Shown: positions 46,488-60,100 of the stretch, one piece after another
Position numbering within the stretch: the stretch's first letter is position 1
Layout: the number at the start of each line of letters is the position of its first letter
Origin: Chionoecetes opilio
Lineage: Eukaryota > Arthropoda > Malacostraca > Decapoda > Majidae
Length of the DNA stretch: 64,000 nt
Direction: 5' to 3'
NCBI GenBank assembly: GCA_016584305.1
Contig: JACEEZ010021714.1
Span: forward strand, 609,347-673,346
Made by a program: the position numbers and the translations under genes
The notes under the pieces: model-generated
What the model was told of the DNA's origin: nothing
What the model saw: only the letters and a program-made list of their open reading frames with translations
The model's database searches: none

Positions 46488-46612
46488 TGGTTAGGTGGTT
46501 AGCATTCTCGCCGCACAACTAAGAAATTTGTGAGTCGGATATGATGTGGGTTTGATTCCCCGGTTGGAGGCAATTTTAGTCGTGTCTCCTCGCACGCTGT
46601 AACCCGTTCACA
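46488..46612 (+). mobile_element. tRNA-derived SINE-like element (family C)
   Basis: A-box-like GGTTAGGTGGTTAGCAT and B-box-like GGGTTTGATTCCCC, spaced as in tRNA genes but without a foldable acceptor stem. Probably a SINE head, not a functional tRNA. Confidence 0.5.
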
Positions 46613-46613
46613 T

Positions 46614-46825
46614 ATAGTCTATTTTTTTTAACGGCGAACATTCCATTCTATCTGAAGGTCATGCTTAAAATGATGCCTCTGTTTACCTGATACTATGGTT
46701 AACGATGATAAAATACAGCTGAAATTTAGCAGAAGCGTAGTATTCCCTTCTCCTGGCATCAAATATCAGTCAGGAAGCAGCAAGGGGGCAGGATTTTTTG
46801 CCTCATTAAAAAAACCCAGACTATA
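46614..46825. mobile_element. TA-flanked TIR element (family 3), inverted copy
   Basis: ATAGTCTATTTTTTTTAACG at left. Internal GAAGCGTAGTATTCCCTTCT and CAGCAAGGGGGCAGGATTTT are in the opposite order to 16152-16368. The right end AAAAAACCCAGACTATA is slightly decayed. Confidence 0.8.
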
Positions 46826-46929
46826 TTATAGTAAGGAACAGGTGAGGCATGGCATGTGAGGCGATGAGGTGTTGCCTTGAACCCCACCAGGAGCTGAGGG
46901 TGGCAATCCTTCACTCCTGTGTGTGTGAA

Positions 46930-47116
46930 ACAAGAAGTAACGGATTCAAACTGGAAAAGCGTAGATTTAAAAAAGAAATAGGGAGAAACTGGTTCACAAA
47001 TTGGGTATTAAATGATTGGAATGGACTCAGTAGACAGGTAGTTAGTGCAGAGTCATTAGGGAGTTTTAAAAGGAGGCTAGACAATTTCATGGATGGGGAT
47101 GAAAGGTGGATGTAGG
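46930..47116 (+). mobile_element. CR1/L2-like LINE coding-end fragment
   Basis: Encodes [40 protein letters not shown] and [18 protein letters not shown]. The 3' tail is replaced by the 28-bp tandem repeat. Confidence 0.9.
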
Positions 47117-47117
47117 C

Positions 47118-47418
47118 GGAGCACTGATGGGATTGTGTAGCATAGGCAGCACTGATGGGGTTGTGTAGCATAGGCAGCACTGATGGGGTTGTGTAGCATA
47201 GGCAGCACTGATGGGGTTGTGTAGCATAGGCAGCACTGATGGGGTTGTGTAGCATAGGCAGCACTGATGGGGTTGTGTAGCATAGGCAGCACTGATGGGA
47301 TTGTGTAGCATAGGCAGCACTGATGGGGTTGTGTAGCATAGGCAGCACTGATGGGGTTGTTTAGCATAGACAGCACTGATGGGGTTGTGTAGCATAGGCA
47401 GCACTGATGGGGTTGTGT
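47118..47418. repeat. 28-bp tandem repeat, about 11 copies
   Basis: Units of GCAGCACTGATGGGGTTGTG plus TAGCATAG, nearly identical. All three minus frames are open because of the repeat. Confidence 0.97.
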
Positions 47419-47673
47419 CCTATGATATTACTTGTGTCTGTACTGTGTCTGTATGTATGTACTAGCACTAATGGGGCAGAGAATGTGGGGCATGTGTAGC
47501 GCCTGGCAGCCTAGACGTGCTCCCCCAGCTGTGAGGCAGGTGTGTGAAGTGTCATGTGTCAGGAGGTGATTAACGCACTCACAAACACAGAGAAGGAAGG
47601 TGTCTCAAATTCGTGTACCCAAAATAGCTCATGACCAAACTCCTGCCTACCTGATACCTAAAATAATGATGGT

Positions 47674-47882
47674 TAACCCAGTCATGCCCAGAACGTAATT
47701 TCCATTGTAATTTGAACACCATTAGATGATTTTTAATGAATATAAGCAATGTTTTTATAGGTGTGACCTGTTCCTATCCTCGTCGACTAACTAATTTGGT
47801 TTATTTAGTGACTTCGTTATTGTATGGCTCGACAACAGACCATTTTTTATAGCAAAGGAAAGATCTGGGCATGAAGGGGTTA
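47674..47882. mobile_element. TTAA-ended MITE (family 1), complete copy
   Basis: TTAACCCAGTCATGCCCAGA at left and GATCTGGGCATGAAGGGGTTAA at right, 209 bp. Confidence 0.85.
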
Positions 47883-47883
47883 A

Positions 47884-48035
47884 AATTATGCCAGTTTGCC
47901 TGATACTATGGTTAACTATGATAAAATACAGCTGAAATTTTGAAGAAGCGTAGTATTCCCTTCTCCTGGCATCAAATATCAGTCAGTCAGCAGCAAGGGG
48001 TCAGACTTTTTCACCTTGTTAAAAAAATGTTTACT
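47884..48035. mobile_element. Fragment of TIR element (family 3)
   Basis: AAATTATGCCAGTTTGCC then the GAAGCGTAGTATTCCCTTCT and CAGCAAGGGGTCAGACTTTT segment. One end is missing. Confidence 0.65.
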
Positions 48036-48086
48036 ATAGATGCACTATTTGTAACACTCTTTATCTTTCCGTGTGGTCAGATCGCT

Positions 48087-48680
48087 ATAGTCTATTTTTT
48101 TAACGAGGCAAAAAATCCTGCTCCCTTGCTGCTTACTGACTGATATTTGATGCCGGGAGAAGGGAATACTACGCTTCTTCTTAATTTCAGCTGTATTTTA
48201 TCATAGTTAACCATAGTATCAGGTAAACATAGGCATCATTTTAAGCATGATGCCTATGTATTTTACATAGTTAACCATAGTATCAGGTAAACATAGGCAT
48301 CATTTTAAGCATGATGCCTATATATTTCATCATAGTTAACCATAGTATCAGGTAAACATAGGCATCATTTTAAGCATGATGCCTATGTATTTTATCATAG
48401 TTAACCATAGTATCAGGTAAACATAGGCATCATTTTAAGCATGATGCCTATATATTTCATCATAGTTAACCATAGTATCAGGTAAACATAGGCATCATTT
48501 TAAGCATGATGCCTATATATTTCATCATAGTTAACCATAGTATCAGGTAAACATAGGCATCATTTTAAGCATGATGCCTATATATTTCATCATAGTTAAC
48601 CATAGTATCAGGTAAACACAGGCATCATTTTAAGCATGAGACCTTAAGATAGAATGGATTTTTTGCCTTGTTAAAAAAAA
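48087..48680. mobile_element. TIR element (family 3) with internally amplified 60-65 bp unit
   Basis: Left end ATAGTCTATTTTTTTAACGA and right end TTGCCTTGTTAAAAAAAAG. Between them ATAGTTAACCATAGTATCAG recurs about seven times (48203-48618), each with a GATGCCTATATATTTCATC junction. Single-copy relatives are about 215 bp. Confidence 0.9.
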
Positions 48681-48682
48681 GA

Positions 48683-49215
48683 CAAGTTCCCGGAGATGTA
48701 AGACTAGTTCCCGGAGATGTAAGACTAGTTCCCGGAGATGTAAGACTAGTTCCCGGAGATGTAAGACTAGTTCCCGGAGATGTAAGACTAGTTCCCGGAG
48801 ATGTAAGACTATTCCCGCGAGATGTAAGACTAGTTTCCCGGAGATGTAAGACTAGTTCCCGGAGATGTAAGACTAGTTCCCGGAGATGTAAGACTAGTTC
48901 CCGGAGATGTAAGACTAGTTCCCGGAGATGTAAGACTAGTTCCCGGAGATGTAAGACTAGTTCCCGGAGATGTAAGACTAGTTCCCGGAGATGTAAGACT
49001 AGTTCCCGGAGATGTAAGACTAGTTCCCGGAGATGTAAGACTAGTTCCCGGAGATGTAAGACTAGTTCCCGGAGATGTACAAGGCCTGGTGTGCATTTTC
49101 CCTGGAGTGTAGACTAGTTTCCCGGAGTTGTAAGACTAGTTTCCGGATGTAAACTAGTTTCCCGGAGAGTAAGACATTCCCGGAGATGTAAGACTAGTTC
49201 CCGGAGATGTACAAG
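48683..49215. repeat. 21-bp tandem repeat, about 19 copies plus degenerate copies
   Basis: The unit AGACTAGTTCCCGGAGATGT plus A is almost perfect over 48683-49078. A looser set follows to 49215 around GTACAAGGC. It abuts the family-3 element end. Confidence 0.95.
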
Positions 49216-49577
49216 GCATGCGTTGTGCATTTTCACCTTTGGAGTTTATTCTTCCTCTTGTTGCCAACTCCACTTTGGCCACTTCATAGTTCCTCGGCAG
49301 CGACACTGTACATAGGAATACAAAGGAATACAAAGGAAGAACAGAGCAGCAGCCGTAGTGGGTCAACAGAGCTGCCTGTGTGACTAGTTTCCACCACTAT
49401 GGTTTCTCTGTGTAGAGGTAAAAGAATAGTATAGTTGAAGGCTCCTCCCCACCCTCCTCTCTGTCTGGCTGAGGCTGGTAGACAAAAAAAGTGAGAAAAA
49501 AGCACCATGCAGGATTAAAAAACTCATGGAATTTGATCGGAAAGGTTGAAGAAAAGACACACACAAAAGAAACAAAT

Positions 49578-49656
49578 ACAGTAAAACCTCTCATATTGGG
49601 ACTAATTGGGCCAAGGAGTGGTCCGAGTAATGCAAGGATCCGAATAATGGGGGGAT

Positions 49657-49698
<42 letters not shown>

Positions 49699-51120
49699 GG
49701 TGTATTTGATGATATGAAACTTCGACCCCCCCCCCCCAAAAAAAAATTCTAGGTGTATATATAGCTAGGAAATTTCGACCCCCTCCCCCCAAAAAATGTG
49801 GTGTATATATAGCTAGGAAATTTCGACCCCCCCCAAAAAAAAAAAAAAAAATTCTAGGTGTAGCTATATATAGCTAGGAAATTTCGACCCCCCCCCCCCA
49901 AAAAAAAAAAAATCTAGGTGTATACAGGGAGGTCCCATTATACGAGCATTTGGTATACGAGAATCTGATGATACGAGATGTGTAAATTAGGGTCTATTTT
50001 CAATATACAGATCGAAAATCCAATGATACGACATTCAAACTGGGTTGAGTAAAATTATCAAGTTCAAAATGCGCGCCCTACCACTCCCAGGCTAGACAAA
50101 GGGGGATTTTGGTTGACCTCAGTGAGGTCAGAGCAGCCTGATATTTAGGGGTAATTAGCAGGTGTGCGGCCCCAACCTTGGGACCGCAGTCAGGTCACCC
50201 CTAGCAAGCCGTGACCTGAAGGGTAATTAAGCATATGGCGCGGCCTGACCATTTAGGGGTAATTAGCAGGTGTGGCGGCCCCAACCTTGGGACCGCAGTC
50301 ACGTACCCCTAGCACAGGCGTCCCTGAAGGGTAATTAAGCATTATGGCGCGGCCTGACATTTTAGGGTAATTAGCTAAGTGTGCGCCCCACCATTTGGGA
50401 CCGCAGTCAGATCACCCCTAGCAAGTGCGTACCTGAAGGGTAATAAGCATATGGCGCGGCTGCTTTAGGGGTATTAGCAGGTGTGTGGCCCCAACCTTGG
50501 GCACCGTCTAGGTCACCCCTAGCAAGGCGTGATTTTGAGTAATCAGCATTGGGGCGGCCTGACAAACTAGGGTAATTAGCTAGGTTGCGGCCCCACCTTG
50601 GGACCGCAGTCAGTATCCCTAGCAAGGCGTGACTGAGGGAATTAGCATATGGCGCGCCTGACCTTTAGGGTATTGCAGGGGCGGCCCAACCTTGGACCGC
50701 TACACTACTTCCTGTATCCGCGGCGTCCCCTACATTACAAGTCTTTTTTGGTTATGCATGTTATGTTAATATGTCAGTTAGTATTTTGTGGCTATTTCCT
50801 TTCAAATGCATTTCCTACAGAATAGGATACAGTGTGGGAATATAGACGCTGTGTGTTTGTTGTGTTTGCTCGTTTATTTAGCTTAAAACACGTTGTTTTT
50901 CTTTTTAATTGATGGGTCCTGGAACCAAACCTATATTCCATTAGTATGTGTTTCGTTATACGATTTCGCTTTACGAGTATGCAGGGGGAACTAACGCTCG
51001 TATCTTCGGACCTCCCTATATACTAGAAATTCGACCCTAAAAGAAAAAGAAAAGAAAAAAAAAGGAGAAGGTCCGAATATGTCAAGTCCGAATATAAAGG
51101 GTAATATACGAGAGTTTACG
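49578..51120. mobile_element. pogo/Tigger-like element, interrupted by a second pogo-like element
   Basis: The left end CAGTAAAACCTCTCATATTG and distal end GTAATATACGAGAGTTTACG are mirror forms. 49660-49925 has alternating poly-A and poly-C runs around AAATTTCGACCCC repeats. Split by 49927-51024. Confidence 0.6.
49927..51024. mobile_element. pogo/Tigger-like element with internal tandem repeat
   Basis: Ends CAGGGAGGTCCCATTATACG and CTCGTATCTTCGGACCTCCCTA. The interior (50143-50700) has about 5.5 copies of a 105-110 bp unit containing GGCCCCAACCTTGGGACCGC and GGGTAATTAAGCATATGGCG; later copies carry many small indels. No transposase frame. Confidence 0.7.
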
Positions 51121-51208
51121 TACCAGGGCCGTATGGAGTTCTTGATGCTAAGTATTATCTAGAAATGTCTTTAATCCCCAAACCGTGTTACTTTTAAATT
51201 TTTTTTTT

Positions 51209-51288
51209 NCAAAATAACTACTATATAACTAAAACTACTCCTACTACTATTACATAAACTACTACTACTACTACTACTACTACAATAA

Positions 51289-51319
<31 letters not shown>

Positions 51320-51430
51320 TAAACTACTACTACTACTACTAATAATAATAATACTATAAACTACTACTACTACTACTACTACTACTATAAACTACTACTA
51401 CTACAACTACAACAATAATAATAATAAAAA
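51209..51430. repeat. Single ambiguous base N and (ACT)n microsatellite
   Basis: N at 51209 inside a poly-T. (CTA)n and (ATA)n tracts of about 190 bp follow. Confidence 0.95.
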
Positions 51431-51537
51431 AAAAAGTTAAGGCGAGTTAGAGGCAATGATGCAACCCCTCCCCTCGATGCAACCTGCCCCGCTCTCCCCT
51501 ACCCATGAAGGCACGCCCCGTCACCCCGTCACCCTAC

Positions 51538-51579
51538 CTCACCGCCGCTGCCGCCGTCACCCTCATCCGTGCCTTCACC
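51538..51579 (-). CDS. CCDC93: CCDC93 small linker exon (tentative)
   Basis: Acceptor GTGTTGACAG|GGT and donor GGTGAG|GTAGGG bound 14 codons reading GEGTDEGDGGSGGE, phase 0 at both ends as required by the preceding exon. The acidic linker position fits, but the sequence itself is not conserved. Confidence 0.4.
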
Positions 51580-53634
51580 CTGTCAACACACGGAATAGAA
51601 TAGAAAAAAGCCGCACACTAAGAAATTAAAACATTAAGAATAAAAAAAAAATAGGTGAAAATCATATTGAGAAAAAAATTAGCCTGAGTTAGCGAGGTCA
51701 AAAAGAATAAAAGACCCTGACAAAAAGAAACAAAGGAAACAATCATTAAAAAGTCTCTTAACATAGGCCTAAAGATATATAAAGTAAGTTAAAAAAGAAT
51801 AGAAGATATTGGAAAAAAAAGAAAAAAAAGGAACCTGTGATTAAAAACTTTCTTAACTTAACTTCAAGATTTCTAAAATGATAAAAAAAAAAAAAAAGGA
51901 GGAAATAATGACATTAAGAACTCTTGACCTAACCTCAAGATATCTAAAATGAGTTCAAAAAGAATAAAAGACCATGGAAAAAAGAGAAAAAAAATGAAAC
52001 TATAATTGAAAACTTTTAACATAACCTCAAGATTTCTAAAGTGAGTTAAAAAAAAATAAGACAATAAAAAAAAATGGAAACCAGGATTAAAAACTGCCTT
52101 AACATAACCTCAAGATATATATAATAATAAAAAAATAAAAAAAACCTGAACCCCAGCATTAAGCCCCCCCTGCACACCTGGGGGGCGGCGGCAGTGGTGG
52201 GGGGGCGGCGGGCCAGGTGGCCGTACTCCAGCACGGTGGTGTGCACGCGCACCCCTCGGCCGTCCGGGGCGCAGCTGCCGGCCCTGCGGCGCCACCTGCG
52301 CTTGGGGCCATAACTCGCCTGCAGGGAGGAGGAAAGGGAGCTGACATTTGTGATTTTTAAGGAATATCTGGAAGTATCGTGTCATTGTGAATTGGCTGAA
52401 ATAGGGACTTCTAATCACTGTAACTGAAAACTGACTCCAGATTCGTGTTCAGCATGCCCGATAACTGCTAGGAACTCATTTTCAAGCAAATCTATTTATC
52501 AAAAAATATTGCAAATTTTGAAAGGCATAAAAAAATATTTTGCCCTTGCAAAATTTCCAATATTTTTTGAGAAATACATTTGCTTGAAAATTTGTTCCTA
52601 GCAGTTATCGGGCATGCTGAACACGAATCTGTAGTCAGTTTTCAGTTACAATGATTAGAAGTCCCTATTTCACCCAAATTCACAATGACAGGGATACTTC
52701 CAGATTTCCTTAAAAATCACAAATTAGACAAAACTTACTACAAGACATAACAATATGAATAGCCATTGCTAGTTTAATTTCATTACTTCAATACTCCATT
52801 TACAGGATGGATATAGTTGTTGTTAGAAAAAAGTGCAGAGAAGGATGACCAAAATGATACAAGGGATGCGTAACTTTAGTTATGAGAGGAGATTGGAAGT
52901 TATTAAAATTACACTCACTCGAGAGGACGCAGAGTAAAGGGGCGATCTGATAGAAATTTTTAAGTGGATAAAGGGATTATAAAGGAGAGGTAGGAAAAGT
53001 TCTTACGGCTTTTAACCAGGGTAGAACAAGAAGAAACGGATTCAAGCTGTAAAAAGCGTAGATTTAGAAAGGAAATAGGGAAAAAAATGGTTACAAATAG
53101 GGGGGTGAATGATTGGAATGGACTCAGTAGACAGGTAGTTAGTGCTGAGTCATTGGGGAGCTTTAAAGGGGAGCTGGATAGGTTCATGGATGGGGATGAA
53201 AGGTGGATGTAAGTAGTGTTCGGTGACAGGAACTACCACGTGTAGGTCTCGCGGCCTCTTGTAGCTTCCTTATTTTCTTATGTTCTTATGTACAACGATC
53301 AGTATTAGTATTTTCAGTATTAGTAGTAGTATTATTCGGTGGGATTCTATCAGTCTTTTGCCTTTACAGACTCATGTTATCTCCTATCTGCTATACTCTC
53401 TCTCTCTCTCTCCCCGCCACCCAACACACCTGCACCGAGGCCAAGGTGCCGCCGACCTGCCTGAGGGTCTCCTGCTGCTGCTGCTGCCGAGGGTCCGAGT
53501 GGTGGCGCAGAAACTCATGCACGGCAAACTTCCTCGTCTCATCTCCGAACTCCTCCCTCGTCTCCAGCGCCTTCTTGACCAACCACTGCACACCGAAGGA
53601 GAGAAGAAGGGTAGTAGTAGTAATAGTAGTAGTT

Positions 53635-53679
<45 letters not shown>

Positions 53680-53763
53680 ATAGTAATAGTAATAGTAGTA
53701 GTAGTAGTAGTAGTAGTATTTAATAGTAATAGAAATAGAAATGTAGTGTAGTAGTAGTAGTAA

Positions 53764-53801
<38 letters not shown>

Positions 53802-53880
53802 TTTATTTAGTAGGAGTAGGAGTAGGAGTGGGAAAGTAGTTAGTAGTAGTAATAGATAGAAAAGTAGAGTGTGGGAATTT

Positions 53881-53911
<31 letters not shown>

Positions 53912-53951
53912 TAGTAATAGTAGGAGTAGGAGTGGGAGTAGGAGTGGGAGT

Positions 53952-53989
<38 letters not shown>

Positions 53990-54111
53990 AGTAGTAGTAG
54001 GTAGTAGTAGTGGGTAGTAGTAGTATATTAGTAGTAGTAGTAGTAGTAGTAGGAGTAGGAGAGTAGTAATAGTAATAGTAGTAGTAGTATTTAGTAGTAG
54101 TAATAGTAATA

Positions 54112-54143
<32 letters not shown>

Positions 54144-57100
54144 TAGTATTTAGTAGTAGTAGGGTAGGATAGGAGTAGGAGTAGTGGGAGTAGAAATAGT
54201 AGTAGTATAGTAGTAGTAGTAGTAGTAGTGGGTAGGGTAGGAGTAGAGTGGGAGTAGGAGTAGTAGTAGTAGTAGTAATAGTAAGGTAGTATTAGTATAG
54301 TAGTAATAGTAGTAGTAGAAAGTATAGTATAGTAAGGTAGGTAGTAGTATAATAGGAGTAGGACAGTAGTAATAGAAAATAGTAAGTAGTAGTTAGTAAA
54401 ATAGTAGAAATTAGAAATAGAGTAAGTATTTAGAGTAGTAGTATAGTAGTAGGATAGAGTAGTGTAGTAGTAGTAGTATAGTAATAGTAATATATAGTAG
54501 TAGTAGTAGTAGTAGTATAGTATAGTAGAGTAGTAGTAGGAGAGGAGTAGAGTAGTAGTAATAGTAATAGTAGTAGTAGTAGTAGTAGTAGTAGTAGAGT
54601 AGTAGTAGGGAGTAGAGTAGGAGTAGGAGTGGGAAAGTAGGATAGTAGTAGTAGAAAATAGTAATAGTAGTATTAGTATAGAAAGTAGTAGTAGTATTAG
54701 TAAGTAGTATAGTAGTAGTAGAAATATAGGAGTAGGAGTAGGAGAGAGTAGAGTAATAGTACAATAGTAAGAGTAGTAGAAAGTATAATAGTAGTATTAG
54801 TAGTAGTAGTATATAAGTAAGTTAAGTAGTAGTAGTAGTAGTAGTAGAGAGAGTAGTAATAGTAGTAGTAGTAAAGTAATATAGTAGTAGTAGTAGTAGA
54901 GTAGTAGTATAATAGTAGTAGTAGTAGTAGTAGAAGTATTAGTAGTAGAAAAGTAGTAGTAGTAGTAGTAGAATAATAAATAGAGTAGTAATATCAATAA
55001 TATAGTGGTTGTAAAATTAATAGCAGCAATAGAAGAGAAGTAGCAGCTTGTATATAAGAAAGTAGTATCAAAATGGGTGTAGTAGGTGCATGAAAGTTAT
55101 ATCACACCCCACACACACACACACACCACAGACAAAACACACACCACACACACACAACACCCCCAGACATACACACACACCACAGACATACACACACCCC
55201 ACAGACATACACACACACCACAGACATACACACACACCACGACATACACACACACCACAGACATACACACACACCACGACCATACACACACACCACAGAA
55301 CATACACACACCCCACAGACATACACACACACACAGAAATACACACACACCAGACATATACACACACACACACCACAGCCCATACACACACACCACAGAC
55401 ATACACACACCACAGACATACACCCCACCACAGACATACACACACCCCACGACATACACACACACCACAGACATACACACACCCACAGACATACACACAC
55501 ACCACAGACATACACAACACCACAGACATACCACACACCACAGACTTTACACACACACCACAGACATACACAACACACCACGGGACATACACACACACCA
55601 CAGACATACACACACACCACAGAAATACACACACACCACAGACATACACACACACCACAGACATACACACACACCACAACATACACACACACCACAGACA
55701 TACACACACCCCAAGACATACACACACACCACAAAAACACACACACCACAGACATACACACACACACAGACATACACACACACCACAGACATACACCACA
55801 CACACAGACATACACACACACCACAGACATACACACACACCCAGACATACACACACACCACAGACATACACACACACCACAGACATTACACCAACCCACA
55901 GACATACACACACACCACAGATTATACACACACCCAACATAACACACACCACAGACATCCCACACACCCACAGACATACACACACACCACAGACATACCA
56001 CACACCACAACATACACACACACCACAGACATACACAACCACAGACCACACACCCACGACTACACAACACACCAACCAACACCCACCACAAATACACACA
56101 CCACCACGATTATACACACACCCCCAGACATCACACACACCACAACATACACACCCCACAGACATACACACACACCACAGATATATCACACACACACACC
56201 ACAGACATACCCCACCACCACAGACTACACACACACCACAGAATACACACACACCCCAGACAACACACACCCACAGACATCACCACACACAGATAATACA
56301 CACACACACACCACAGACATACACAACACCACCGACATACACACACACACCATACACACACACCACAGACATCACCCACCAAGACATACCACACCCAGCA
56401 TACCACACACACAGACAACACACACACCACAGACATACACACACACCACAGACATACAAACACACCACAGATATACACACACACCACAGACATACACACA
56501 CACCACAGACATACACACACACAAAAGACATACAACACACCACAGACATACACAAACACCACAGAATACACACACACCACAGACATACACACACACCACA
56601 GACATACACACAAAACCACAGACATACACACACACCACAGACATACACACACACCACAGACATACACACACACCACAGACATAACACACACACCCAAAAT
56701 ACACACACACCACAGACATACACACACACCACAGACATACACACACACCACAGACATACACACACCCACCGGGACATACCCACACACACCACAGACATAC
56801 ACACACACCACAGACATACACACACACCACAGACATACACACACACCACAGACATACACACACACCACAGACATACACACACACCACAGATATAAAACAC
56901 ACACCACACCACAGACATACACACACACCACAGACATACACACACCACAGACATACACACACACACAGACATACACACACACCACAGACATACACACACA
57001 CCACAGATATATACACACACCCAGATATATACACACACCCCACAGACATACACACACACCACAGACATACACACCACCACAGACATACACACACACCACA

Positions 57101-60100
57101 GACATACACACACACCACAGACATACACACACACCCAAAGGACATACACACACACCACAGACATACACACACACCACAGACATACACCCCACACCACAGA
57201 CATACACACACACCACAGACAACACACACACCACAGACATACACACACACCACAGACATACACACACACCACAGACATACACCAACACCACAGACTACAC
57301 ACACCCACAGAAAATACACACACACCACAGACATACACACCCCACACAGACATACACACAAAACCACAGACATACACACACACCACAGGACATACACACA
57401 CACCACAGACATCCCACACACACCACAGACATAACACACACCACAGACATACACACACACCACAGACATACACACACACCACAGACATACACACACACCA
57501 CAGACATACACACACACCACAGACATACACACACCCCACGGGACAATACCCCACACACCAAGACATACACACACACCACAGACATACACACCCCACCACA
57601 GACATACACACACACCACAGACATACACACACCACCACAGACATACACACACCACAGACATACACACACACCACAGACATACACACACCCCACAGACATA
57701 CACACACACCACAGACATACACACCCACCACGGGATAATACACACACACAACACCACAGACATACACACACACCACCGACATCACACACCACAGACATAC
57801 ACACACACCACAGACATACACACACACCACAGACATACACACACACCCGGGACAAAACACACACACCACAGATATATACACACACACCACAGACATACAC
57901 ACACACCACAGACATACACCCCACACCACAGACATACACACACACCACAGACATCCCACACACACCACAGACATACACAAAACACCACAGACATACACAC
58001 ACACCACAGACATACACACACACCACAGACATCACACACACCACAGACATACACACACACCACAGACATACCCCACACACCACAGACATACACACACACC
58101 ACAGACATACACACACACCACAGACATACACACACACCACAGACAAAAACACACCCACAGACATACACACACACCACAGACATACACACCACACAGACAT
58201 ACACACACCCACGGGACATACACACACACCACCGACATACAAAACACACCACAGACATACAAACACACCAAAAGACATACACACACACCACAGACATACA
58301 CACACCCCACAGATATATACACACACACACACCACAGACATACACACACACCACAGACATACACACACCACAGACATACACACACACCACAGACATACAC
58401 ACACACCACGGGACATACACACACACCACAGACATACACACACACCACAGACATACACACACCACAGACATACACACACACCACAGACATACACACACAC
58501 CACAGACATACACACACACCACGGGACATACACACACACCACAGACATACACACACACCCAGACATACACACACACCACAGACATACCACACACCACAGA
58601 CATACACACAACCACAGACATACACCCCACACCACAGACATACACACACACCACAGACATACACACACACCACAGACATACACACACACCACAGATATAT
58701 ACACACACACCCAAGACTACACACACACACAGACATACACACACACCACAGACATACACACACACCACGATATATACACACACACCACCACCACAGACAT
58801 ACACACACACCACAGACATACACACACCACAGACATACACACACACCACAGACATACACACACACCACAACATACACACACACCACAGACATACACACAC
58901 ACCACAGACATACACACACCACAGACAAAACACACACCACAGACATACACACACACCCCCAGACATACACACACACCACAGATATATACACACACACACA
59001 CCACAGACATACACACACACCACAGACATACACACACACCACAGACATACAACACACCACAGACATACACACACACCACAGACATCACACACACCACAGA
59101 CATACACACACACCACAGACATACACACACACCACAGACATACACACACACCACAAAACAACACACACACCACAGACATACACACACCCCACAGACATAC
59201 ACACACACCACAGACATACACACACACCACAGACATACACACACCCACAGACATACACACACCCCACAGACATACAACACACCACAGACATACACACACC
59301 CCACAGACATACACCCCACCCCACAGACATACACACACACCACAGACATACACAACACCACAGGACATACACACACACCACAGACATACACACACACCAC
59401 AGACATACACACACCCCCACAGACATACACACACACACAGACATACACACACACCACAGACATACACAAAACACCACAGACATACACACACACCACAGAC
59501 ATACACACACACCACAGACATACACACACACCACAGACATACACACACACCACAGACATAACACACACCAAGACATACACACACACCACAGACATACACA
59601 CAAAACCACAGACATACACACACACCACAGACATACACACACCACCACAGACATACACACACCCCCGACATACACACACACCACAAAACATACACACACA
59701 CCACAGATATATACACACACACACACCACAGACATACACACACCCCAACAGACATACACACACCACAGACATACACACACACCACAGACATACACACACA
59801 CCACAGAATACACACACACCACAGACATACACACACACCACAGACATACACACACACCACAGACTTTACACACACACCACAGACTTTACACACACACCAC
59901 AGACTACACACACACCACAGACATACACACACCCCAACAGACATACCCCACACACCACAGACATAACACACACCACAGATATATACACACACACACACCA
60001 CAGACATACACACACACCACAGACATACACACACACACAGATATATACACACACACCACCACAGACATACACACACACCACAGACATACACACACACCAC

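Noticed and set aside
48668..49117. Arg/Ser/Lys repeat frames resembling RS proteins
   Set aside because: They follow the 21-bp tandem repeat exactly and appear on both strands.
52110..52418. Alternative minus frames over the CCDC93 exon (Pro/Ala- or Arg/Gly-rich)
   Set aside because: Only the frame with HTTVLEYGHLAR matches CCDC93 and joins neighbouring exons in phase.
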